From Scolanthus callimorphus (taxonomy: Eukaryota; Cnidaria; Anthozoa; Actiniaria; Edwardsiidae), in the NCBI GenBank assembly GCA_033964015.1, contig CM066923.1, positions 4,016,978-4,080,977 on the forward strand: 64,000 bases of DNA. Reading direction: 5' to 3'. Below, piece after piece: positions 45,101 to 55,265 of this stretch (position 1 is the first letter of the stretch; each line of letters starts with the position of its first letter). The notes beneath the pieces were generated by a model. That model was not told the DNA's origin. It saw only the letters and a list, made by a program, of their open reading frames with translations, and made no database searches. The position numbers and the translations under genes are program-made.

Positions 45101-48100
45101 AACTTAGTCAACAAATTCAACTTAGTCGTCAAATGGCGACTTACCTTTCCAGTCTGTAGGTTTTGAAAAATGCCCTTCTCAAAATAATCTGTCGGCAGCA
45201 TTAATTCGGGAGAAAAAGATGGCGACCAGATTTCAATTATGGCGACCAAACTTCACTATTTGACGACTAGAATTTCTTATTTAGGCGCCAATGGGAGCCT
45301 GTCACGATACGCGCATGCTCCAGGAGTGATAATTTATTCATCCGTAAAACTCATTTAGACCTTTTCTGGAATAGGTGTATACGGTAAACGTAGCCTGCGT
45401 ACATCCGGTACACGCGAGCTTAACCTTTAGGGTTAGTACCCTAAAGGTTAAGCTCGCGTGTACCGGATGTTCGCAGGCTAGGTAAACGTGAAGAATGTAG
45501 ATCTTTGTTAGCACAATTATAGCCCAATTTCAAACATGCTACAGATCGGTGAGATCCGTTGTAATGGCAGATGAAGACCGAGGCGGAAAAAACAATGGTA
45601 TTCTAGGGGGGGGGGGGGGATTTAGGGGAGTGAGGTTGGGTACTCCGCCCGCCGCCACCCTCCACCTCCCCTGAGAAAATCGGGCGCCTAAAACTACCAT
45701 TGTTTTGAGGGGAATACGCGCGCGCCTAAATGGGCGGGAATTTAGGCTGGACTAACAGACAATCAGAAACATTGCTCGCACTTTTAAAACTAATAGAACA
45801 AATATGTACGATGGGTCACTAACCGTAACGTTAAAGTACTCATACCCTGCAAGGTCAACAAGGTCATCTGGATGAATCACGTGATCCGAACAGCTGACCT
45901 GGCAAACTATCTTCCCGTCCTGTATTGGACCAACATTGATAGAGACACATGTTGGCTCAAGGAAGCACTTGGTGTGACAACTTGCTACAGTAGGGACTGT
46001 AAACGTGTCGACTGTATGGTTGACCAGGGCCTTTCCCTTCAGCGACTCGCGGAATATTTTAGCTACGCAATGACCTGAAACGATCGACACAGAAACATTA
46101 ACAACCGATTCAACCAATATTTAGCACAACAAAAAACTGTGTCCTGTCCCTAGGTTACCATCAAAATTCGCAGCAGTCGCGAAATTCCGGTCGCAGAGAT
46201 AGAACAGGGACGAGATTCCTGTAACACGAGTTGCAGCAGTCGCAAGAGTCGCAGCGTGTTGCTGCAGCAGTCGCGATCGCCACAGGTTTCCATATAGAAC
46301 AGATTTCGTATGACTGTGAAAAGTGCCGCGAAAGAGTTGTACCGCGCCGCGACCGTGACCGTACCGCGACTACGCGATTTCGTTCGGTATCTACAGCAGG
46401 CCAGGTTCCGTACCGCCACCGCGACAGTACCGCGCCGTGTCACGGTACTTTTCACAGTCATACGAAATCTGCTCTAGTTGTAGCAGTCGCAACTGTCGCA
46501 GAACAACTGTGTTCACGACAACCGCGACGGCTATAACTATATGTTTCAAAAGTCGAACCAAATTCTGGTCGCACTATTAGTTTTGTCTCGAGCTCATTTG
46601 CATTAGGAACGGCACTATCTGTCGTGCCAAAGCTGCCTTAAATTGCAATTTTGAAACCTTCCTACGGTTTTAAAATCAGTGCATAATTCGTTATGTTATG
46701 TTTCCCTCATATATTAATCGTAACGCAAATACTTGTTTTTAGTTTTTATAAGCTAAAAAATCTAGTTAATTTAGCCGACAGAATTTAGTATACATACATA
46801 TGTAATGGAGATCTACTTTACAAAAAGGTTTTAAAAATCTATAATTTCCTTAAGTTCCAATATTTCGTTGCAGTTTAAGTATATTCGACGTCTGAACTTG
46901 GCCTTTAGCTCTTTACTCTAAATCGTGACATTAAACAACATTTAATCATGCTATAATTCCTTCTTCTTTCTATGATAAAGTGATAAATAGAGGATATTAC
47001 ATGGCCGCGCGGAGATACGGATTTTATCTTCGAGTGTTGTTCGAGTGATGAAAATTTATCTCACGAGTGAGCGCGAGAGAAGATAAAATTCGTATCTACA
47101 AGCGGTCATGTAATGTTCTGTTTATTATATAAACATCAATGAAATACGAAATTCGAATTTTATTTGAGTTAAGCTTAAAAATCGAGCATTGAGCAAAGGC
47201 GAGTGTGATATCTTCACATGTGAAAATATCATGTTATTTTCACGTGTGAAGATATCAAGTTTTCGCGCGGGAGATCACCCGGTATTTCATTGGAGTTTAT
47301 ATATTAAAATAGCATTATTAACATAACAATATTCCAAATTAGAATAACTCTGATATTAGTCTATCGTATACAATAATAATCTCACAATGATTCTCAGTTT
47401 TATTAGCAGAACAATATTTACAATCAGTAAATACAATTTCTATTTCCTTCTTATCATATACAAAATATCTGGTATGATTACAATATAATATTTCCAAACC
47501 TCTTTTGACATGCTTTATCCTAAAACACTTAATTTTGGTACATTTCCATTGGTCGAGGGTTATCACGTGACATCGATAGTGCCCGTTTTTGCGGGCGAAT
47601 ATCAGCCATTATCCTGCTCGATTTTTGCAGAATATCGTCTGATTTAGCCAACTCGGGACTGCGTCCCTCGTCGGCTAAGTATCAGACGATATTCTGCGCA
47701 ATCTCGCAGGATAATGGTTAAATGGTGTCTGTGTTCGCTCAAAGTCTGTATTTACCTCGGATTTGATGTTCAAACTTCATATAAGCCCTTCTCTCTACAC
47801 GCGTGCTAATATTCTTTGTGAACGTCAAATTCCCTCGGGCACTACCCTACCCTACGATAGTGTCTTCGACGAAAGAGCCCTATTGTTTAATTATGCCATA
47901 AATATTACACATTGCTCGTTTAAAGAACACTATTTGATGGATTTCCGCCTCAAGGCTCGTTGTATTTCATAGAAACTATTAAATAATCAGTAAGTGTTCA
48001 CATATAACATGAATTGACATTTAACCTTGCCACTTTCGTTATATAACAATTAGTTTCCGAAAGCGATGTGATTATCGGCGAATAGTCACTGATTCATAAG

Positions 48101-50668
48101 GTTTTTAGACAAAAAAAATTGTTTTTGTTGGATTTTTTCACGATCATAACAAACCTCGCGCGCGCACTCCCAATTCTTTCAATGTTATAATCACCTGTAG
48201 GTGATTATAGCAAGAGAAAACGAACCTCTCGACCAATCAGCGCGCGGGAATTCTTATAATCACTTAATGAGTAATAATACTAAATAATGATAATGAGAGC
48301 AATAAAAATATATCTCAAATAAAAAATATTGAGCAACTGTTGTAATATTCTCACTGATCATATAGATCATTGTATTTAGGATGGTTAAAATGGTTTATAT
48401 TGTCATGTCAATAAATGGCTAATTGTTCTATAAATGTGGAATATATCGAGCTGATGGCATTATTCTCGAAACACGCGATCATAGAGCAGCTTAGTAGCTG
48501 TTTGAAAGCAGAATCACAACTTGATAAGGTAAATTCCTGGGTATTTCTAAACGGGCCAAAAACGACTTAAGAGAGTATCCATCAAGAAATCGGTTAATTT
48601 TAGTAGAATGTGATTTTAGAGAAATTTCACATCAACTTGTTTGGCTTTTGGCCTTTTCGAAAGTGATCAAACACAAAAATGAAATTCTTATCGAAACTTA
48701 AGAAAATATATTTTCAAAGTTCTGGAACAAGTGGTTTTAGCTGTTACTGTATTTTGACGATTTTCATGTGATCTGGGATCCAGAGTATGGGATCCGGGAT
48801 CCAGAGTGTGGTGATCTGGGATCCATTGTGTGGGATCCGGGATCCAGAGTATGTGGATCCAGAGTGTGTCACCGGGATCCAGAGTGTGGGATCCGAGATC
48901 CAGAATGTGGGATCCGGAATCCAGAGCATGGGATCCAGGATCCATGGATCCAAAACTGTGGACAAAAGGATACAAGTGACGTCACCAATCATACACTTGC
49001 GATTATCAACAAAATTCCATCGAGTCGGTGCTGATGTTTTCAGATTTTAATAATTCTTCTCTATACCTAGTCGTACGCCTTGGTCATGCTGATAATATGT
49101 TCGTAAAAGCTCTAGATTGAAGTTTCCATTTTAACGAAAAATGTAACATTAAAATTTTCCGGGTGACTGAAGTTTAACATGAGAGTGATCCTTTTCTGTA
49201 TTAGAAATTCCTGTGGCTTTACTGTGCGACTACGTCAACCGGGCCATTTTGTAAGAAGTTAGCCAATCAGAAAGCGAGTAAAAATTGTGGAACTTATGGG
49301 CAGAAATAACTTCAAACCACTTAATTACTCATCGTCAGATGTATTGCAGGTATTAAATTTGCTTAAAATGGTTTGGATCTCTAAATGACAAACTTTTTAC
49401 GGGATGGCCCGGTTGACGTAGTCGCACAGTAAGTTGTACTAAATTGCACTAAATATGAGTGTTCTCTGCGAAATCCATATGCGAAATACAAAGGTTGTTT
49501 CTAAAAATAGAACAGTCTTTAAAAATACCCTATTTTTACTAGGAGAAAAAAGCTCCCACTTCTGGGCTCCTAATTAGTTTCGATTGAATAGTGTCATCAA
49601 CAGTACGGCGGAACATCGACAGAGCGGAAATGACCAAAAATGAAATGTCTAACTTCGCCATATTTTAAAATATAAGTTCAAGGTTCTAAGAAATTTGAAG
49701 AATATGAATTTTAGATATGATTGAACCAAAGTTTAAAGCCTAATATCTCAAAGACGGATCCACTAGAAAAAAGTCATTTTTGATATTTTGTTTTTACTCA
49801 GATAAGGAGTCTCTATGCAAAAAATCAAGCGTAACTGAGTTATAACCTGACCTTACTATTTGAAATTTAGTGATCTAAGCAGGTCATTTCCGCTTTGTCC
49901 AGAACATCTGCAAAAATCACCTGCGGGAGTTATTATGTTACTGTTTTCCTTCTAGACTTTCCAATCATACTGACACCGAGATGTTCAACAGAGCTCTAAA
50001 AATGGCGCCATTTGGTGGACTAGAAAATAAACGAGTCTGAGAAAGCAGGATTTTCCGTCCGTTCATATACGCAATATCTAAAATACGGTTATTTTGTCAA
50101 CATTGAGTGCTCGGGGAAATCTGCTGTTATCTCGAGTCACAAGCAGGGAACCAGAAAAGACCCCGTCATCGTGTGAAACGTTTAGCTACCAAACGATTTT
50201 GAAGCCTGACCCCCAGTTTGACGGAATTCACCCCTGGCCAGGCCCGAGCCCATGGTAAAATATTGTCAAAGAATGAAAGCAGTGTATATTCGCGGGCGTG
50301 CAGGGACGGTGGAGCCACCCCCCCCCCCCCCCCCCCCCCATATTTTCGTTCAAGTTTTCATACATTTTCACTAAATTCAGCCCCCCCCCCCCCCATCTTG
50401 TCATACAATCTAACTAACGAGCACCCCACTTTGAAAACTGTTCCGCCGTCCCTGGATTGGAACTTTTGGTATCACTTGTCAAGATACGACTAAAACGGGT
50501 GACTGAAGTTTAACATGAGAGTGTTCCTACTCTATATTAGAAATCCTGTGGCTATCATTTAAGTATCATGGGAAATCATGACAAGGGAAGAACATACGAA
50601 CCTTCTCCTTCAGACACCATGCAAAGAACACAAAACAATATCGGCAACGACCAAACTCGCAGCGTCAT
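42120..50668 (-). CDS. Secreted PAN / EGF-like / Thr-Ser-Pro / F5/8C protein (incomplete)
   Basis: Five phase-consistent minus exons. 50668-50602: signal peptide MTLRVWSLPILFCVLCMVSE. 46074-45824: a PAN/apple-type domain (GHCVAKIFRESLKGKAL, SCHTKCFLEPTCVS, IVCQVSCSD). 45008-44768: a short Cys-rich EGF-like stretch (NPCASDPCTSNQTCKPN) and then a mucin-like tract of Thr, Ser and Pro (TSTPTPTSTPTPTS). 43495-43311: first part of an F5/8 type C domain (GMESGSISNSAITASS, WSASTQDTNQYLQ). 42266-42120: its core (VDLGAQMIISGVASQGRP, QWVTTYSLGYAVD, ETWQDYQENGE). About 297 residues so far. F5/8C and PAN domains bind glycans or lipids on cell surfaces and matrix, and such proteins occur in coral skeletal matrix; a role here is inference. 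The last third of the discoidin fold (usually ending RFVR-type) was not found, so the gene is incomplete or continues past a long intron. Confidence 0.8.
42365..43310 (-). repeat. Minisatellite derived from a splice-donor junction
   Basis: The roughly 30-bp unit, on the minus strand, is GTACTTACAGGTGAGCCCCA followed by AGCATTTAG. The exon ending at 43311 has TACTTACAG|GTGAGCCCCA at its own border, so each unit repeats the exon end plus donor site. At least seven units keep TACTTACAG|GTGA exactly and many others are diverged. The array is split by the MITE at 42885-43090. Confidence 0.85.
42885..43090. mobile_element. CCGTACCCAGAGCC-ended MITE inside the minisatellite
   Basis: Ends CCGTACCCAGAGCCCGTCAT then CTTTTGGC; complement GCCAAAAGATGACAGG then CTCTGGTTACGAG. 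A second inner pair is CTCTGGGGGAATCGATTT-like. Related to the CTCGTACCCAG group at 4510, 11301 and 21752. Confidence 0.6.
43507..43870 (+). mobile_element. tRNA-derived SINE abutting a splice acceptor
   Basis: The A box GGTTAGCGCAGTGGTAGAGC at 43515 and B box GAGTTCAAACCCC at 43559 are well formed, as in tRNA-headed SINEs, but no acceptor stem closes, so it is not a tRNA gene. The body has AAATGGTTAGACCTCC and GGATAAGGACGTTAAACCGT, and the tail is AT-rich near 43855. Relative to the PAN/F5/8C gene it lies in antisense, 11 bp from the 43495 exon. Confidence 0.75.
43976..44375. repeat. Direct and inverted TTCTGCGAACTCCCACTTGA repeats
   Basis: CATAATTCTGMGAACTCCCA with CTTGACATTTCC and TTTTGGCTTCCGTCAATCAA occurs at about 43983 and 44099; the reverse complement (GATTGACGGAAGCCAAA, GAGTTCGCAGAATTATGAAA) is at about 44311-44372. 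Intronic, unclassified. Confidence 0.6.
44571..44730 (+). repeat. Dispersed repeat with YY1-type motif, copy 1
   Basis: Core: GAATTCAATAGAAAACATCG, CCGATGGAAATGGATGCTTT, GCTAGGCTGACAAAATGGCG. Other copies: 55075-55265, 58133-58235 and a weaker one at 60885-61010. Confidence 0.65.
45391..45480. mobile_element. Near-perfect 90-bp hairpin element with 8-bp target duplication
   Basis: TAGCCTGCGTACATCCGGTA through CGCGAGCTTAACCTTTAGGG pairs with its complement, ending CGCAGGCTA. GGTAAACG flanks both sides (45383-45390 and 45481-45488). It lies in the PAN/F5/8C gene between exons 2 and 3. Confidence 0.8.
46295..46470. mobile_element. Inverted-repeat element with AGATTTCGTATGACTGTGAA ends
   Basis: ACAGATTTCGTATGACTGTG and CACAGTCATACGAAATCTG are exact inverted ends; the interior is rich in GTACCGCG words. 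It sits inside a larger zone (46170-46520) of AGCAGTCGCAA words on both strands, which may be an outer element. Same family as 10177-10396. Confidence 0.65.
46985..47290. repeat. Palindromic repeat, copy 2, and adjacent palindrome
   Basis: TAGAGGATATTACATGGCCG and AGCGGTCATGTAATGTTC match the ends at 5045-5170. Directly after it, GATATCTTCACATGTGAAAA and TTTTCACGTGTGAAGATATC form another palindrome (about 47206-47255). Confidence 0.6.
47590..47722. repeat. Inverted repeat with CATTATCCTGC ends
   Basis: CCATTATCCTGCTCGATTTT, TGCAGAATATCGTCTGAT and GACTGCGTCCCTCGTCGGCT pair with ATCAGACGATATTCTGCGCA and GCAGGATAATGG. A related single-sided copy is at 41281-41350. Confidence 0.55.
48768..48960 (+). 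repeat. GGATCC-rich minisatellite
   Basis: About nine irregular units of the type GGGATCCGGGATCCAGAGTG. It is open on both strands, so the ORFs here are artefacts. Intronic in the PAN/F5/8C gene (intron 1). Confidence 0.8.
49222..49429. mobile_element. Tc1/mariner-type MITE with TA duplication
   Basis: Ends CTGTGCGACTACGTCAACCG and CGGTTGACGTAGTCGCACAG are perfect inverted repeats of at least 20 bp, flanked by TA at 49220-49221 and 49430-49431. No transposase frame. Confidence 0.8.
50316..50394. repeat. Two poly-C tracts
   Basis: About 23 C ending near 50339 and 12 C ending near 50394, separated by AT-rich sequence, upstream on the plus strand of the signal-peptide exon of the minus-strand gene. 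Confidence 0.8.
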
Positions 50669-52160
50669 GATTCTAGAACGTTTAACACGGAAGGTGATGT
50701 GCACACCTATTTAGCAAAGGAATGTGTAGCTGATTATTGTATTTAATTATTAACGACTTTAATGCGAGTTAATGAGCAAGGTTACATTATTTATTAGCTT
50801 GTAATAATATACCAATCGATTTCAAATCAGCATGGGAAAAATAGAGACAAACAAATGCAATGCTTTTGTTTTATTTAACACTGTTGATGAAACCCTTGAT
50901 GTTTAAAATCGACAGGTGATCAGAACTGTCAGAGAGAATATTCCAGAATATATTCGGCAAAGTCGTTTGAGCAGGGGGTATTTTTTGCTATCGCTATGCG
51001 GAAGAATTAGCGACCACTTGGAAGCTTGGAAAGGATTCCGACTAACGTGCTTCTTTAGGGGTGGTCTAGGGGTTAAAATTTGGTTCGACCACGCCCCTTT
51101 CGGCATCTTTTATCGGACGAGTCCCTACCCCCCAAAAAAATACTGAAAATATGAGAGTGCCGGTCCCAGTTCGGCACAGACTCACTCTGTAAATTTTGAG
51201 TTCGTTATTTTTACTTACTTTACTTACCAGCCCGGCTGGTATATAAACATACCATTGTTAGTATGTATACCTTTGTGGTAAAGACAATTAGTCGCTTCCA
51301 TTATGTCAAAACCTGAATACCCACGTGAAATAGAACCGAGTTCTGCTACCCTAGTTACACATACTACGTCGGACAAGCCAAAATATTTCGTAAACCATTC
51401 ATAGATTCATAAATAGGAGATGGCCAAAGTTTTAACGCTCACTTGCAATATCTTTTTTAGAATCTGTTTGGAACGCTTGGCTTGCAACATAAATCGCTCT
51501 GATTGGCTAATTTAAGAGCAAGAAATCAGCTGGGAGCGGGTTTCTACTAATTATGAACAGACGATTAGATTATTTCTATGATAATGTGATACCGTAACCC
51601 GGTAAACCGTAAACCAGCCACTCGCCTCGGCATAGCCTGCGAAACAGGATCTCGGAAAGCGCTCCAGAAAACTCCCAGAAACTGAACAGACTCGTACCCA
51701 GTTGCTTTGTAGAAAAGTAGAGGAACGCAGGGATAATGGGAAGGATTATCGGAGCGCAAGGGGTGGTGGGAAGGATTCGCAAGGCGCGCAATGGATTGTG
51801 GATCGGTCCCACAATCCACTGCGCGCCGCGCTTATCCTTCCCATAACCCCATGCGCTCCTTCACTTTTCTACTATTAGCAGCGAAGCAGTGATTTGACGT
51901 ACTTAGCGACGGGCACGAGTCTGATATCTGAAGCTGTTCCAGCGCTCGGTCAAAAAACGGGAGATTTCGGGGGGGGGGGGGGGGGGGGAGGATTTCTTGT
52001 CTCGCAGGCGCTCGGCTTGGTTTCGTTTTCCTCGGTATCGCTGCTAGCGCCTGTTGAGTCAGACTAGCCTCACCATATATTTTGACATTCGGCAAGCAGT
52101 TACTGTTCCGCGATTCACGAATATTAAAAAAACAGTCTAGTTTTGGCAATATATCGTTCA
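50669..52160. other. Region upstream of the PAN/F5/8C gene and of the 52161 exon
   Basis: A promoter for the minus-strand gene should lie here, but no specific element is clear. A TAGCCTG-type MITE with nested sequence occupies 51633-52009. Nothing else is recognised. Confidence 0.4.
51633..52009. mobile_element. TAGCCTGCG-ended MITE interrupted by another insert
   Basis: Left part TAGCCTGCGAAACAGG with AAAGCGCTCCAGAAAACTCC; right part TGAAGCTGTTCCAGCGCTCG, GTCAAAAAACGGGAG and CTCGCAGGC. Together these match the complement of 29433-29558. Between them (about 51690-51915) is an inverted segment (GGGAAGGATTATCGGAGCGC against GCGCGCTTATCCTTCCC-type). A poly-G tract sits at 51969-51988. Confidence 0.55.
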
Positions 52161-52247
52161 ATGGCCAACTCTGCCTCGGTAACGTCTCTTTTTCTGGACG
52201 GACCTGTTAATAAAGATGAACTTGAACTTCAAAAGGCCAGCATGCGT
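52161..52247 (+). CDS. Candidate first coding exon, gene unknown
   Basis: ATG at 52161 gives 29 residues (MANSASVTSLFLDGP, NKDELELQKASMR) ending at CGT|GTAAGAG, a good donor, phase 0. The composition looks like real protein and the preceding 100 bp is plausible 5' UTR. No following exon was identified up to 60 kb, so the gene either has a long first intron or this is a chance ORF. Confidence 0.35.
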
Positions 52248-55074
52248 GTAAGAGGTGGGAACTCATCTTTAAAGCCGACTTTACACCTAATAGAGAGGTG
52301 TAAATGTATCTACATTCATATCTTACATCTAATCTTTCTTGAATGGTTTAATTTAGATTTGATCTAGTATTTAAAGTATACACTCATTTTACTCAACTTT
52401 CTGATATTCTAGCAAAACTTATAGCAGTTGAACTAAAATTTGTAACCGAAAATAAACTACAACCGTCTTATCTTATCTTCTAAAAAATAGAAGGACAATA
52501 GAAGGATAAAATTCACAAGTCCTCAACCAACACAAGGAACTTTTGTTGCACTCTTCTTGATTTTTAGAGTTTTTTCTAAGACCTTTTTGGCGGACAAGTA
52601 TTGCTTACACTCTACTATCAACGTGTAAAATCAACTATAAACAGTTGGTTTGCTGTTAGCTGTGGCAACCTCCAGCTGCTTATTCAAATAAATGCATTTT
52701 TAAGGTTGTTGTTTCCTTTTCTTCTAAACTGTATCTTTTATCCCACTTTGCTGTGTTATTTAGTTGCTTTCTCTTATGTATCAAAGACGTCTACAAATTT
52801 GGCCTGGTAAATTCTTGCAATTGCTTTCTGGACATCAAATTATTGTTCTTTGATTATTGTTTTCAACAATTTTTTTTTCAGCAAACTATAATGTTTGAGT
52901 GTACGTTGTTTACCACACTCCATAAATGTTTGTTTTCTTGTGTCTATTTTCTAGAATCGCTAAAGTTTACTTACATCTTTAGTCCTGGGCCGAATCCTTC
53001 ACAGTTCCCTCATCAACGCATTTTCTTCTGTATATTTCATGTCTTTCAAATTTGGTCATTATTTTCTATTCTTTATTTTTAACAATGTTTACTTTTTCTG
53101 TTTTTAAGTAAAGAAAGATACTTCTTTTCTCAACAAACACACCCTTAGGAAATGTTTGCTCTTCGCTGACGGGTTTCTTATGTCTTGAATGTGTAAAATT
53201 TGTCCTGTGTTTTCAGCTCAATTACGTTTTACTTTTCTCGTGCAGCTTAATGCGTCCCACTGCTGACACCAAAAAAGTAGCGTTGCTATGGAAATATGCC
53301 TTGTTATCTTAAGCGGAACTAGCGATACTTTATTTATTGATTCCGGTGAAATGACTTAAGATATACACTTGTTTGTAAAGAGTTTCTAATTATCAGGAAA
53401 AGTGGAACAAAGCAAAGTGCACGACCCCGGGAGATTCTCCCTATAATCGGATGGTAGGTATGCCCGTCGTATTTTTTTAGGGGTTAAAATCAGCGAACTG
53501 GTATTTTAAGGGTTCTTTGGACGAAAACGGTACGCTGAAGGAAATCCGGTATCTTTTTAGAGGTTCTTTGAACTAATGAATGGTACGCTGAAGAAGGTAT
53601 TTTAGGACCGAGGAGTATTTTTAGGATATTTTTCCCAACGGTCATCCCTATCATTTTAACCTTCTAGTACCAAAGGGTGTAGGATATGTACCCTGGTAAC
53701 TCAGCTCGGTTATTCCAAGAAACTCGCTTTCCCCAACTGATAACAATTACCCCCTTCATTGTACTTTGCGCATCTCGGACTTCTAGTACCTTAAAGACCT
53801 TTTTGGAAGTTCGAGATGTTTGCCTTCTTTGTTCTGTGTCCATAAATGATAACGGGTTTTGTCTTCGAGAGAAGATAAGGGCAGATAAGAACCTTGGGCT
53901 GTAAACAATTTCTCTTCGTCGTTTTTTTAATGTTATTCCTCGAAATCCCGCTACAGTGTATCGAGAGATTACTTGTTTCCAGGTGATTTAAAAATAGTGA
54001 AATCCTGAGTTTTTGAGGCAGTGAAAAGTTACGGTTTCTTAGTTTAATATCCAACCATTTCAAGTACAGGCTCTTGACAGGTTATTCTCGTGGTGAGTAT
54101 TAGCAGCTGATTAATCAAAATAGTCTCTCTTATTTCTTTTTCTGTTTTTCATTTTGTTCCAATGTAACATATTCTTAGAGCAATTTCTTCAAAAAAGTAC
54201 CGCTAAACAGACTATGAGCTTGCCACGTTTTTATTATTGGGAGGAGGACCAAACTACTTTTATTTCAAAATATTTTTTGCTTAAAATGACAAAAGGTTAT
54301 CACGTATTTGTTACAAAGATCATACTTTTAACGATGCACTTAGAATCATGATCGCAATTTCATTTTCCATCGGGCGGTTTGAATTGATGGTCTTTGATGT
54401 ATGAAATTTCATAAAAACTATTGTCAAATTGTTACTGAGAACAATGACCAATTCCCCTTGTCCTAGATAAGCAAAAACTTTAAAACTAAGAGAGAAATTT
54501 GCCTTTTCGGTTGCTTGAAAAAATGCTGTTGTTCTTTTACTACCCTTCCTGTAAGTAAACGATTTCTGTCTCCGAAACTTGACTCAAATGAAAGTGAACA
54601 AATAGTTATGTCTATTTTTCGGTTTCGTTTGAGAGAAATGCTTTTTTAACGAGCGCAAAGTTAGTACTTATCCTTGGGGTTAATTAAAGGATAGTGGAAT
54701 ACTTTCATCAATGAAAATAAGTATGGTAAGTATATACTCTACACAAGTTTTTAAACAACAATGATTTGAATCGTTTATAGAAAATGAATCAATCGAGGGA
54801 TGAAGAACACATTTTAATACTGAACCAGTCGTGAAAGTTTTAATTGTAGTTTTGCTGTTTCGCAGACTCATCGAGTGTTGCAAAGTTTTTCTTTTTATAT
54901 CTTTTTCGCTTTGACCACGAATAAGCAACAGGACGAATTTGTTAGGAATAAAGAAAAATTACCAAGAGAGAATAAACTCAAAGAAGACTCAACTTTTAAC
55001 AAAGTATAGTATATGTAATTACCCTTTTTCACAATATTCATTTTAAGAGACTCGCTCAGCATTTCCTTTGTTAT

Positions 55075-55265
55075 TGTTTTCATTTGATACTAGAAGGCGA
55101 ATTTCGTGTAGAAATCTCGAAATGTTCATCTACCAAACAAAGTTTTATTTTTCGTTTAACGAATTCAAACTCAAATATCGCACTACATTCTCTAAATCAA
55201 CCGATGGAAATGGATTGGATGTTTACTCTGACTCGCTATGCTGCTAGGCTGACAAAATGGCGTCT
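55075..55265 (+). repeat. Dispersed repeat with YY1-type motif, copy 2
   Basis: TCATTTGATACTAGAAGGCG, GTGTAGAAATCTCGAAATG, GAATTCAAACTCAAATATCG, CCGATGGAAATGG and GCTAGGCTGACAAAATGGCG in the same order as copy 1. Confidence 0.65.

Noticed and set aside
48688..49050. Four ORFs on both strands with WIPDP-type repeats
   Set aside because: Translations of the GGATCC minisatellite.
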